This document shows, one piece after another, positions 35,310 to 44,803 of a DNA stretch of 64,000 nt. Where the stretch lies: assembly GCF_001904745.1 (NCBI RefSeq), contig NZ_MRCD01000018.1, positions 46,261 to 110,260 on the forward strand, given 5' to 3'. Each line of letters starts with the position of its first letter. Position 1 is the first letter of the stretch. The DNA comes from Calothrix sp. HK-06 (GTDB taxonomy: Bacteria; Cyanobacteriota; Cyanobacteriia; Cyanobacteriales; Nostocaceae). Position numbers and translations under genes: made by a program. The notes under the pieces were generated by a model. The model had not been told where the DNA came from. It worked only from the letters and a program-made list of their open reading frames with translations, and made no database searches.

Positions 35310-35594
35310 ATGTCTGCTGAACTAATTTATCATCACCAAGATACTAAAGGTAAGTCGGAGCGCTCCACCAACAACCCTTATCTATGTAAATTCTTACCCT
35401 GTATGAAAAACAACTTAGTTTCAAAAACTCGTAATTCCCTATGGGTGCTTATCATCCTGGCATTAATGGCACTGGCGCCAAGCTTACTTATTCTCCTAGA
35501 CAACAATTGTAATTCCGTTAGCCTAGGAATCAAAGCGTGGGGGTTAGAGTACCGATTAGAAGAAGGCGCCTGCGACATTCAACCCAAACAATAG
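35310..35594 (+). CDS. Small single-TM protein next to the NACHT gene
   Basis: 94 residues from MSAELIYHHQDTKGKSERST; the open frame reaches back to 35268 but no ribosome binding site is seen. One strong membrane helix (SLWVLIILALMALAPSLLIL) is followed by NNCNSVSLGIKAWGLEYRLE and a final Cys. It is divergent from the NACHT gene, so it may be a membrane partner or guard target; I know no characterised family. Confidence 0.6.
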   Translation: MSAELIYHHQDTKGKSERSTNNPYLCKFLPCMKNNLVSKTRNSLWVLIILALMALAPSLLILLDNNCNSVSLGIKAWGLEYRLEEGACDIQPKQ

Positions 35595-35738
35595 TACTTA
35601 AAACTTTATATGTTGCTATCTCCATTAGTATATATAACTGGTGGAGATATTTCTCCATTCCCTATTAATGAATTAAGATAAAACATTGATAGTACGTCCC
35701 TTCACTCCAGTTTTTAAGGTGCATAAAAATAAATATTC

Positions 35739-36240
35739 ATAACCACCCGAAAAGAAGAATATAGTTATGCTTATATTAGCGCGGTAGCATCGGCAGCAGG
35801 GTATTCCTTTCAAATTGCACCTAGACCATTAGACTTGGTAGGGGTTGATGTAACTATAACAGGACTTGTATCACCAGGGGAGAGGCGCCGAACTCGTCTC
35901 GATTTACAGTTAAAATGTACTTCCCAAGACTTACTTAACGATGATGGTATTAGATTTCCACTTGAAATAAAGAATTATAATGAATTAAGGAATATTAATC
36001 CCAACGACGACCCTTTACTATTAATTGTTCTCGCGCGTGCCTGAAAAAGTTGAAGAATGGTTACAGCAGTCAGAAACAGAACTTTGTTTAAAACGCTGCG
36101 CTTACTGGGTATCGTTACGGGGTCAACCAGAAAGAACCAACCAAAACAAAGTCACTGTTCATATACCCCGAACTAACGTTTTTAGTGTCAACGCATTAAC
36201 AACCCTCATGCAGCAAATAGCCAACGGAGAAACAATATGA
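35739..36240 (+). pseudogene. DUF4365-like gene with lost start and a frameshift
   Basis: Frame one reads TTRKEEYSYAYISAVASAAG, then RTRLDLQLKCTSQDLLND and PLEIKNYNELRNINPNDDPL; at about 36030 the similarity moves to another frame: RVPEKVEEWLQQSETELCLK and RCAYWVSLRGQPERTNQNKV. This is a DUF4365 domain, which has a restriction-endonuclease-like character. At the expected start there is ATA (35739) instead of ATG. So both the start and one frame are broken. It overlaps the next gene by ATGA. Confidence 0.7.
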
Positions 36241-36785
36241 TAGTTACAGTACGCGACCCCAATATCCTCTCAAACCTAGACCCAAAAGCTATAACCACTT
36301 ATCTAAAAGCGCGCGGATGGCTTGAAGAAAGTCACATTCCTGAAAAAGAATCAGTTTGGGTAAACTCAACTAATGACCAAGAATACGACGAATACGACAT
36401 TACCTTACCATTAAACAGAACAACACGGTCATATGCGCTACGAATGGCAGAAATATTAGAAACCCTAGAAAAAGTAGAAGAACGCTCCCAACTAGATATA
36501 CTAAGTGACTTAATTACAACCATCCCAAACACATCCATACAGGGAATAGTAACCAAACTATCTCAACAAAACAACATTACAGTAATGGGTTTCATCATAG
36601 CCAAACTAGAGCTTATCAACATCAAACTAAACCCAGAAGAATACCAAATAGCCACCACCGCATACAACGAACGCTTGCCAATCACTTGCACAGGCGATTT
36701 AATCAAAGATAACAACACATTTTTACTAGTAAATTATCATAGTTTCGCTTTATACACTCCAAGCACAGAACATGTAGCAGTGTAA
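36237..36785 (+). CDS. Hypothetical partner of the DUF4365 gene
   Basis: 182 residues, starting in the overlap ATGA with the DUF4365 reading frame, hence translationally coupled. Features: KAITTYLKARGWLEESHIPE, a YDEYDITLPLNRTTRSYALR segment, and a helical middle (LEKVEERSQLDILSDLITTI). It has no signal, membrane segment or known motif. A decayed copy is at 26797-27064. I know no function; a two-gene DUF4365 module suggests nucleic-acid defence. Confidence 0.75.
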   Translation: MIVTVRDPNILSNLDPKAITTYLKARGWLEESHIPEKESVWVNSTNDQEYDEYDITLPLNRTTRSYALRMAEILETLEKVEERSQLDILSDLITTIPNTSIQGIVTKLSQQNNITVMGFIIAKLELINIKLNPEEYQIATTAYNERLPITCTGDLIKDNNTFLLVNYHSFALYTPSTEHVAV

Positions 36786-37005
36786 AAAAGTGGCGCCGTT
36801 ACGCTTAACAAATTGGCTATAGACAAGTATAAAAAAGCCGAATTTAGAGATAATGGTTAGACCTATGAAATATTATCAATACAGAGCAACGAGGCTGCAC
36901 TTAATAAATTTCATTCGTATTTGTAAAAATGGATTTGAACACACAAAAATTGATGGTTAGGGAATTCTACGAAAAATATTATGAGAACTTGGTTGAGATG
37001 ATCTG
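36786..37005. other. Spacer with a short possible remnant
   Basis: A frame at 36864-36962 begins MKYYQYRATRLHLINFIRIC and stops after 32 codons; its start resembles DUF2971-type proteins, but the support is weak. Confidence 0.3.
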
Positions 37006-37557
37006 GTGCAGTGTCGGCGCGAGGAGTGCGCTCTGCCTCTTGACTTTTCTCCACCATTTGAGAGAGTTGCAAGCGTTACTCTGGGCGAACTAAGCCCTTT
37101 AGAGGTGATAATTGAGAGAATTAACCAGGATATTCCTCAATCTGTTTCTGATGCTTTCAATCGTCATCTCTGGTATTCTCAGTGGAATTTTGCATGTCTA
37201 TTTCTTATAAAAATTATTATTGATGAACAAAGTTTCTTTTTTCTATTTCATTTGGGAATTAGTGATGATGCTTGGGACAATGATACTAACTTAGTTGAGA
37301 TTTATAATACACAAGGTGAGTTTGTTGATGCGACAGATTCTACTTACCAAGTCCTGAATATGAAATGGAACTCTAAACCGTTTACTCATGAAGATTGTAG
37401 GAATGGTAAGACAAACAGCCCTCCTCCTCCTTGGTCTGGTTCGGAGCCTCATTCTGTACACTATGGTGAACCTTTGTGGACTGAAGAGATACTGATACAG
37501 GAAGGGGCAGAGATTGAAGAGGAAGGGGCATTTACCCGCTATGTTTGGCGTTGGTAA
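37006..37557 (+). CDS. Hypothetical protein
   Basis: 183 residues from a GTG; the frame cannot extend much further upstream because a stop lies 12 bases ahead, so the 5' end could be truncated. The product is acidic and aromatic, with LSPLEVIIERINQDIPQSVS, a FLFHLGISDDAWDNDTNLVE segment and a Pro-rich SPPPPWSGSEP region. It has no known motif. The regular codon pattern suggests it is real. Confidence 0.55.
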   Translation: MQCRREECALPLDFSPPFERVASVTLGELSPLEVIIERINQDIPQSVSDAFNRHLWYSQWNFACLFLIKIIIDEQSFFFLFHLGISDDAWDNDTNLVEIYNTQGEFVDATDSTYQVLNMKWNSKPFTHEDCRNGKTNSPPPPWSGSEPHSVHYGEPLWTEEILIQEGAEIEEEGAFTRYVWRW

Positions 37558-37801
37558 ACGTAGCGACAGTTAATTTGATAGTTGTTGAAGTGGCGCGCAA
37601 TCGAATGGCGCCACTCATAAGTAGAGTGCATAACATCACAAAAAAATACACACTAAATTCTATATACCAACTATAAAAGCGGCGCTTCTGTATTCTCAAT
37701 ATTGAAAGCTATTGTTCCGGATTCAATTAAAAGTATGTTAAGAAGAAAGCAGGTATAAATACTTTTTAACACACATCCCTAACTGACCCGGAGACACAAT
37801 T

Positions 37802-38800
37802 ATGAGTCCAGCAAAAATAGGTGGTACACCAAAACCAGGCACAGCAAGAACAGCAAAACCCCCTATAAAGGCACCAGCATCTAAAAAGAAAACAGCATCT
37901 AAACCAGCCGCAGCCACCAAAACCCCGGTAATATCCGAAGTCACAAACACTGCACCAATATTTGTGGCGCCGCTTGATAAAATAGTCCTACCTAAAACAC
38001 CCCAACCCAGACGCTACTTCAAACCCGAAGCAATGCAGTCTCTAGTTAACTCAGTAAATAAAAACGGAGTACTGCAAAACATTGTACTGCGCCCAGTAGG
38101 CGATAACTACGAACTAGTAGCAGGAGAGAGACGTTACCGCGCGGCAATTGATGCAGGTCTAAAAGAAGTGCCCGCAATAATCCGGGAAATGACCGACTCC
38201 GAAGCACTAGAATTTGCACTCACCGAAAACTTACAACGTGAAGACTTAAACTTACTCGAAGAAACAGAAGCAACCCTAGACCTACTAGCATTAAAACTCA
38301 AAACCAATCGAGAAGGGGTAATAACACTACTCAACAAGTTATCAACCATACAACGCGGTAAAGCTGCGGACAACAGTGTACGTGAAGAAGACAAGCAAAC
38401 CATCAACTCCGTCTTCGCAACCACAACCAAAATAACCCCCGAAGCGTTCCGAGTCCACCGACTACCACTATTAAACCTACACCCCGAAATCCTAGAAGCA
38501 CTACGCACCGGAACAATAGAATACACCAAAGCCAAAGAAATCAACAAGTTAGAGTCACCCGAAGACAGAAAGGAACTGCTAGAAAACACAATAGACATGT
38601 CATTGTCACTTCTAGAAGTCCGTAAACAAGTACTAGCCAAAAAGCCTAAATCCAAACCACCCCAACTACAAGCGCGCTTAGAGGATGCATACAAACAAGC
38701 TAGAAAATCCAAAGTCTGGGAAGACCCTGATAAACAGAAAAAGCTCGAATCATTACTAGCAGAACTAGAAGCACTGCTAGAACCTGTAACCGCTCAATAA
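37802..38800 (+). CDS. parB: Orphan ParB-family protein
   Basis: 332 residues. A Lys/Ala/Pro-rich flexible N terminus (KIGGTPKPGTARTAKPPIKA) precedes a ParB domain at about 55-155: PRRYFKPEAMQSLVNSVNKN, YELVAGERRYRAAIDAGLKE and ENLQREDLNLLEETE. The C-terminal half aligns with the 21191 ParB (AFRVHRLPLLNLHPEILEAL). The ribosome binding site GGAGA lies upstream. No parA is adjacent, so it must share another ParA or act as a regulator. A 15-bp direct repeat (CTATAAAAGCGGCGC) lies at both sides of the gene. Confidence 0.9.
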   Translation: MSPAKIGGTPKPGTARTAKPPIKAPASKKKTASKPAAATKTPVISEVTNTAPIFVAPLDKIVLPKTPQPRRYFKPEAMQSLVNSVNKNGVLQNIVLRPVGDNYELVAGERRYRAAIDAGLKEVPAIIREMTDSEALEFALTENLQREDLNLLEETEATLDLLALKLKTNREGVITLLNKLSTIQRGKAADNSVREEDKQTINSVFATTTKITPEAFRVHRLPLLNLHPEILEALRTGTIEYTKAKEINKLESPEDRKELLENTIDMSLSLLEVRKQVLAKKPKSKPPQLQARLEDAYKQARKSKVWEDPDKQKKLESLLAELEALLEPVTAQ

Positions 38801-39112
38801 TATCTACTATAAAAGCGGCGCCAATATTTAAACAAGTGTGAGCAATAATCAATATACACAATAACCCTTGCTTTATTGTTCAAGAGAATGTAGTTTTCTC
38901 TTGAGCAAGAAAGTTAGTGAAACCTTTAATACACATAAATATTCTTGTACTAATAAACCATTGTGGATATTGAAGAGCTATTGCAATGGTACGAGTCAGG
39001 AGAAAGAGATTTTACTAGAGTTAACCTTCATTGAGGGTACTATTTTTCAGAATACTATCATGCTAGACGGCAGTATTCGTAGTGACAATTGATTTTGTGA
39101 GGAGAAAACAGT
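38801..39112. other. Non-coding spacer
   Basis: Apart from CTATAAAAGCGGCGC at about 38808 I see no feature. Confidence 0.45.
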
Positions 39113-39877
39113 CTAATCTGGAATAAGCTCCTTGGCTGCGTGATACAAAACTTGCTTTAGACGAAATAATTCGTAGATTGTAATTTGAACTTTTTCGTCA
39201 GTTTTAAAGTCTTTTTCTTGGCAGGAGTTATCGATTAATTTAATACTATTAGTACCTGTTTGTGCCCTATCTTTATCTCTAACAATACCATGATTATGCT
39301 CAAGTAAATTCCTAACAATGATAGCTTTTTTAATTTGCTGCTTCAATTCTTTATCTAGGTTCTGTTCAAGGCTTGTTTCAATATTTTTAGTTTTCTCCGT
39401 ACCTTTATAAAAATCAAAATTTTCTCTTGCTAATCTCGGAATTTCCTCTAAAAAATTTTCAATACTAAAATCAATTTCAACCTTGAGTTTAGGAATTTTG
39501 GGGTAGTTTTTAACACCCGTAATATGCTCTTTAACAATTTGCTCAATTATTTGATTGAGAAAATCATACCATTGCTGAATAATTCGTCCATAAACTAATT
39601 CTGCAATTGCTCCTTTATGATTAAAGTATATTTCAAAAATTTTTTGATACTGTAATTTATTTATACTTGCAAAAGTTTGCGATTCATTTATATTGATAGG
39701 GACTGCAAAGCTATAATAAGAATCCGGGTTAGATTGCATATATTCAACTACTTTATCTGACCCAATTGAAGCTGTTGCTATGAGAGCATGTGCTATGTCA
39801 AACCAGTTTCTTAAATCAGTTTGAAAATTATTGCGAATTTTTTGTAGTTCAGTCAAAACACTCATGTGGAAACTCAA
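39113..39877 (-). CDS. Hypothetical helical protein with a HEPN-like motif
   Basis: 254 residues (250 if the Met at 39865 is used). Mostly alpha-helical; near residue 190 lies KKAIIVRNLLEHNHGIVRDK, an R-x4-H arrangement followed by a Gly-Ile-Val as in HEPN-fold ribonucleases and related bacterial proteins. The front half (IRNNFQTDLRNWFDIAHALI) has no known signature. HEPN RNases often belong to toxin or defence systems; the assignment rests on one short motif. Confidence 0.6.
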   Translation of the reverse strand: MSFHMSVLTELQKIRNNFQTDLRNWFDIAHALIATASIGSDKVVEYMQSNPDSYYSFAVPININESQTFASINKLQYQKIFEIYFNHKGAIAELVYGRIIQQWYDFLNQIIEQIVKEHITGVKNYPKIPKLKVEIDFSIENFLEEIPRLARENFDFYKGTEKTKNIETSLEQNLDKELKQQIKKAIIVRNLLEHNHGIVRDKDRAQTGTNSIKLIDNSCQEKDFKTDEKVQITIYELFRLKQVLYHAAKELIPD

Positions 39878-40249
39878 GTGAAAAAATGAAAAAATATTTT
39901 AAACCAGATGCACACTAAGTATATCAGCTACAACAGCACAGGTAATCGCCACTTTCTAAATTTTGGCACCATTCCCTTATAGGGAAATCGCTCAGGAAAA
40001 CCTAACCTCCAGCCCTTATTTCAAATCCTTAACACCGAACAAAAATACTAACATCTCATTCATCAACTTTAGCATACGGCGCCGTTCGCACTCACATTAA
40101 GCACCGCAACGGTTTTAGTATTTGTATTAATTAATCACGCTATACCTATAAAATCCAACTCCCGCATGATTTGTACCTCTTCAACAGTTAGAACCAACAG
40201 TCCTTTCAACAATTATATGACCGCTAGGCTGCATTGCTTCGGTGCCAAA

Positions 40250-40440
40250 TAACACTGTACATAAGCCCACTACCATAGCGAATAGCATTGAGCAAATTGG
40301 CATCAGTAAGATCGGCGCCACTCCAGAACTGTATTAGAGAGTTTAGCGCCGATTAAATTAGCCCCCCTCAAAATAGCTTCATTCATATAGGCATCAGAAA
40401 GATCGGCGCCAACATTAAACACTCCGAAACTAGTACATTA
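40250..40440 (-). pseudogene. Decayed pentapeptide-repeat sequence
   Basis: Minus-strand reading gives GADLSDAYMNEAILRGANLI and GAKLSNTVLEW, then a frameshift into GADLTDANLLNAIRYGSGL. These are pentapeptide A(D/N)LxX repeats without a start. The region 39878-40249 ahead has no recognised feature. Confidence 0.6.
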
Positions 40441-40452
40441 CTTACAATAAGA

Positions 40453-42438
40453 TTAATTTACTGTTTCAACATACCAATCTTCAATTGATAACTCTGCTGT
40501 CTCTATAGCTTTTTGGCAAAAGCTATAGATAGTTGTTGCTGACAAATTAACTTCAATAAAAGCTCCATTTTTCAGTTCTCTAGTACTACGAAAGTCTTTT
40601 TCATCCCATCCTACAAAGCGGGGATAGTTTTGTATAATATCTAGGAATCGTACTGGTTCATTTTCAGCAATAAGATTTAATGTAGTTTCTAAAACATCCC
40701 TCCAACTTTTAACAGGATAATCTTGTCCAAAAATATTTACTTGTTTAGGCGTACTACCAATAAAACTACTAGATTTAGAAGTTTCCACTAAATCATCACC
40801 AAAATATTCCCAAATTTGTAAAGCAATTTCAGCAAGATGTGCTGACCGTTGTTCAATATCGTCTTTTCGCCAAGAATCTTTATTGCTAAAGTATTTATTT
40901 AATTCCAAATGACTATTTTTAAACTCTATTTTTTTAGTTGGAAAGTCATCATTAGAAAGTTCTGGGTTATAAGCTGTTAACGTTAAGTTACCTAGAGAAT
41001 GAATCAGTAACTCATGAGTTATTGCCCAATCTTCTCCTAAATGTTCTTTCCACCATTTAGTTAGGGTTTGCGGCATAATGTGTTCAATCGAAAGCTTATC
41101 AAAAGATACTTGTTCTTTATGTTTATAAAATTCTTCAATTGATTCTAGAATTAGTTTTGCCTTCTCAGAACGATTACTGCCATAAAGTTTTACATCCATT
41201 AATCTGGATTGAAACTCTGTATCTTTTGGGTAATTACGACTTTGGAGAGCAGATTTTAATCTAACTACGAAGTTATCAGAAGCTAAATCAGTATCTTTAC
41301 TAACTTGTGAGTAAAGTAATGCAAATATTCTATTTAACCCCCTTGTTTGAATATTACAAACGAATCGGCGAATAATAAAATTTTCAATAATTTTAAGAAT
41401 AGAAACTAACTCATTCTCTGTAATTGTAGATTGCTGCCAATCATGGTAACAGTTTAAAACAAAAGGATAGACGACAGAAACTTCCAACCGTTTAAGACGC
41501 TGTAAATATTTACGAACATTCTCTTTTTCTTCTAGCTCAGGATTCAAAAGTTTTGCATAGTATTTAGAAAAAATACATAAATCCTGAAGGTATGAAAGTG
41601 GTTCACCTCTACTAATACGCTCTTTAATTTCAAAGTAAATATCACTTTGTTTTACATCTACACCGCTCTTAGTAAGGTAGTGACGAATAAACTCGGTCAA
41701 ATCCTCCTTCAGAAGTTTTTGCATAGGTTCCCAGTATTTTTCATAAACATTTTCCTGGTCATCCACATGAATACGCATAAAGAAATAGTTACGTATTAAA
41801 TCTGCCTGAGTTAAAGGTCTCCCCTTGGCATTTAAATTTTCAAACACCAAGTAAGGGTCATCCTCATTGCTGAGTACAACACTTACAACTGAAAGATTGC
41901 TACATATAACCTTCTTTATTTTTTGATACTCTATATGGCTCTGTCTAATTTTTCTCTCAAAAAATGAATAACATTCCAAGATACCGTTACTATTTGGCAA
42001 TTCACTATGGGTACTGTGAATTATACGTTGCAATGATTCACGGTCTAATTGTGTAGGCTGTAACTTGTAATAATCTAAACCTTTTTTATAGGGGTTTAAC
42101 AAAATAGTATTGTCAATTTCTGCTGCCAGTTCATCTTCTCCAGATTGCTTTGCCTTATCCCGTAAAGCAGAAAGGAGGATAAAAGCTGTTGTTAGTCGTT
42201 GCTGCCCATCAATCAATAAGTATTTACCCACTCCTTCAGGAACTGATGTTGTAGGCATAGTTACAATGGAACCCATGAAGTGAGGACGAGGATTGTCTAC
42301 TGTACAGAGTTCCGCAATATCATCCCACAACACCTGCCACTCGTTTTTCTTCCAACTATAAGCCCGTTGAAACAACGGCACAATATACTGTTTCGTCCCT
42401 TCAATAATCTGTTGTAGCTTAGTTTCTGAGGCTTGCAT
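40453..42438 (-). CDS. DUF262/DUF1524 protein, GmrSD-like type IV restriction enzyme
   Basis: 661 residues from MQASETKLQQIIEGTKQYIV; an ATG at 42498 would add 20. N-terminal DUF262 domain with VPLFQRAYSWKKNEWQVLW and LLIDGQQRLTTAF (the DGQQR box at 77-81, expected to use NTP). A C-terminal DUF1524 His-Me finger nuclease has IEHIMPQTLTKWW (near 450) and LGNLTLTAYNPELSN. A further C-terminal domain from about 580 (RFLDIIQNYPRFVGWDEKDF) may be specific to this subfamily. GmrSD-type enzymes cleave modified phage DNA. The gene is monocistronic. Confidence 0.87.
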   Translation of the reverse strand: MQASETKLQQIIEGTKQYIVPLFQRAYSWKKNEWQVLWDDIAELCTVDNPRPHFMGSIVTMPTTSVPEGVGKYLLIDGQQRLTTAFILLSALRDKAKQSGEDELAAEIDNTILLNPYKKGLDYYKLQPTQLDRESLQRIIHSTHSELPNSNGILECYSFFERKIRQSHIEYQKIKKVICSNLSVVSVVLSNEDDPYLVFENLNAKGRPLTQADLIRNYFFMRIHVDDQENVYEKYWEPMQKLLKEDLTEFIRHYLTKSGVDVKQSDIYFEIKERISRGEPLSYLQDLCIFSKYYAKLLNPELEEKENVRKYLQRLKRLEVSVVYPFVLNCYHDWQQSTITENELVSILKIIENFIIRRFVCNIQTRGLNRIFALLYSQVSKDTDLASDNFVVRLKSALQSRNYPKDTEFQSRLMDVKLYGSNRSEKAKLILESIEEFYKHKEQVSFDKLSIEHIMPQTLTKWWKEHLGEDWAITHELLIHSLGNLTLTAYNPELSNDDFPTKKIEFKNSHLELNKYFSNKDSWRKDDIEQRSAHLAEIALQIWEYFGDDLVETSKSSSFIGSTPKQVNIFGQDYPVKSWRDVLETTLNLIAENEPVRFLDIIQNYPRFVGWDEKDFRSTRELKNGAFIEVNLSATTIYSFCQKAIETAELSIEDWYVETVN

Positions 42439-42725
42439 TTGTGACAGGTATATAACAATACGTGCAATTATACTGTCAATGTATTTATACGGGTACATAT
42501 TTGTAACACAATAACGGACTATAGCGCCAAGAAATAAAAATCCATAACAGTTCCTGCCGTATTAATAAATCAACAAAACTGAAAACCGCAATATCTTTTC
42601 AACATCCAGAGAGAGCGTGTTATAACACCACAGGAATTTTACTATTCTAAAAAATCCAAAACGAATGGATAGTAAAATCACAGGCGCCTCCCTCCATCAA
42701 CATTTAATTACACAGGAACCAAGGC

Positions 42726-43440
42726 GTACTTAGATACTAATACATTGGGTACTGTTTGCATTCGTACAATATTGATGACTTATTTAGTTAATATTTTAGC
42801 TATATTTTTATGATGGTACAATTAATATTTATAGCTCTATTTTTTATAAAAAAATATAAATAATATAGTAAATATTAGATGCTAGTTTATATTAAATTAA
42901 CTTCAAAATTAGGAATTGAAAAATCATTGGTACGTTCCTCATCCTGATGCTGGTACATTGATGGTACTGGTCAGGTGTAAAAACGGTACAAAAAAGCAGA
43001 ATAATGCCTCTTTTTTTTACATTTTAGTACCAATTTTTAAGGTACAATGACGAGTGTATGTACGTTCGTATAGCAAAAAATGGTACCAGTTTAGGCATGG
43101 TACAGAGGGGAAATTCAAAAATTTTTTTTTTTAGGGGATATATTATGTCCCTATGAAAAAAAAATTTTTTCATCATTTTTAGTACCGTACCAGGGTACAA
43201 AATTTGTGTCCCATGACCGCATGAAACTAAAATTGATGTCCCTGAGTACCATTTTTCACACTTTTTTCGGTACAAAAACTGCCAATTTTAGGGTACAAAA
43301 CCCCGTTTTTTCTGGTACAGTACCATTTTTTTCTGGTACAGACACGAGTTTCTGTTAGTTCAATATTTTAAAAAAGTAATATTATTAAGCTATTATTGAC
43401 GACTAAAATTATATCAGTACCAAAAATTTTCATCTTCAGG
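42726..43440. repeat. GTAC-rich repeat field, candidate replication origin or binding-site array
   Basis: In about 720 bp I count more than 20 GTAC tetramers, most within GGTACA or the reverse TGTACC/AGTACC, against about three expected by chance. They occur in both orientations and are often followed by A or T runs (GGTACAAAA, TTTTTAGTACC). The region is extremely AT-rich, has no gene, and lies next to a tyrosine recombinase. Such a field could be iterons for a replication initiator or arm sites for the recombinase. Confidence 0.65.
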
Positions 43441-43504
43441 TACTGTATTCAATAGTTAACTCTTAATTTATAAGTTTTAATAAGTAATAAAAGTGAGAAA
43501 CGCG

Positions 43505-43600
43505 GGCGCCTAATTTTAGGCACGAGTTTTTTGTTGGGTGGAGTTCCTCCAACGTCACTTCACTCAACGGGGGAAACCCCCGCACGTGAGTGACTCCCCA
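43505..43600 (-). terminator. Structured region behind the recombinase gene
   Basis: Several stems: CGGGGG-AAA-CCCCCG and TTGG.GTGGAG-TTCCTCCAA, together with CTCACGTGCGG-type partial repeats. Likely terminator or recombination-site structure at the 3' end of the minus-strand integrase. Confidence 0.45.
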
Positions 43601-43627
43601 ACCTACATTCGGAATTGGCGCCGTTCT

Positions 43628-44596
43628 TTAAACTAAGTCAGCTAGTACGTTACTTACCTGTAGCTGATGCTGTTGGCGGTTATCGTCGTAGATCATCAAT
43701 GTTTCTAGCTTGCTGTGGCGGCTTAATTTTTGGACTTCGCGAACGCTTTGTCCTGCGTCTAGTGCTGCTGTTATTGCGCTGTGTCTGATTCTATGGGGGG
43801 ATAGGGGTTTACCAATATTGGCTTTAGAAGCTCGTGTTCGTACCATCTTGGCAATGCCCGCATCGGTGAGGGGATGACCTGGGGTATTTAAATCTAGTGC
43901 TACGAATAGAGCGTCACTAGTAGATGCTAATCCTCTGAAGGCTAACCATAAACAAATAGCTTCCTTAGTTTTTGGGGTCAGATCAATTTTCTCTTTTTGA
44001 CTGCCTCGACCTTTACCCAGTACTGATAATTTATTATTGCGACGGTCGAAGTCTCCCATTTTCAACGCTGCTATTTCACCACGTCGTAAGGCATTGTCCC
44101 AAAGTAGGCGCAGTATTGCATAATCTCTTACTCCTTTGGGGGTGGTTGGGTCACATGTATATAGTATTTGTTTAAATTCTTCGGGTGTAACTCCACTGGT
44201 ATCTCTATATTTCATTACCGTTTCACCCCTAATATCTTCGAGGGTGTAATTACAAACCCCCATCAATCTACCTTTGTGGGTTAACGCTCTCAATGCACTA
44301 AGGCGCCTATTTATAGTTGCCTCAGAAAGTTTCTTTTTGATCAACGCTGCTTTGTACCGCACCACAAATTCCAACGCGCGTGGCTGGGGCAATGCCAAAA
44401 ATCTAATAATATAGTCGGCACTTGGTTCTACCTTAAACATTATTTCAAAGAAGTGTCTAATGTCTTGGTCGTAAGCTTTGCGGGTAGATTCGCTACGCTT
44501 GTCGGATAATAACAACGCCAATACATCGGGATAAGGAAAGTTAGAAACTACCGGGGGTAGAATGTCGTTATTGACCTTGACAATGCGACTGACCAT
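43628..44596 (-). CDS. Tyrosine-type site-specific recombinase
   Basis: 322 residues. N-terminal SAM-like core-binding domain at about 20-130 (LLLSDKRSESTRKAYDQDIR). Catalytic domain: Arg in LWDNALRRGEIAALKMGDFD, His-x-x-Arg in SPHRIRHSAITAALDAGQSV, LSRHSKLETLMIY and the nucleophile Tyr at about 303 (IYDDNR). It is of XerC/D or integrase type; on cyanobacterial plasmids such enzymes resolve dimers or integrate. The neighbouring GTAC field may contain its sites. Promoter region 44597-44650. Confidence 0.9.
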   Translation of the reverse strand: MVSRIVKVNNDILPPVVSNFPYPDVLALLLSDKRSESTRKAYDQDIRHFFEIMFKVEPSADYIIRFLALPQPRALEFVVRYKAALIKKKLSEATINRRLSALRALTHKGRLMGVCNYTLEDIRGETVMKYRDTSGVTPEEFKQILYTCDPTTPKGVRDYAILRLLWDNALRRGEIAALKMGDFDRRNNKLSVLGKGRGSQKEKIDLTPKTKEAICLWLAFRGLASTSDALFVALDLNTPGHPLTDAGIAKMVRTRASKANIGKPLSPHRIRHSAITAALDAGQSVREVQKLSRHSKLETLMIYDDNRQQHQLQVSNVLADLV

Positions 44597-44803
44597 AGAG
44601 TTTAGGTGACGATAATAAGTCTTTTAGTAACCTATTATCCCTCAAATCTATGCCCATACGTAACATCTCACTCACACCACCTCATACAAGTCCAGCGGCG
44701 CCGACTTCACTGATGCTATTAGAACACACATTTTTATGTTGTCCTTACTTACCTCTACTCCATATGTTTACCTTTAAATGGTACGAAGATTTACTGCACG
44801 ATT

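Noticed and set aside
40260..40440. tRNA or small RNA in the structured spacer behind the HEPN-like gene
   Set aside because: The sequence is better explained as an eroded minus-strand pentapeptide region; no cloverleaf was found.
42726..43440. Minus-strand open frame 43024-43275
   Set aside because: It lies in the AT-rich GTAC field, contains runs of A/T-derived residues, and shows no coding pattern.
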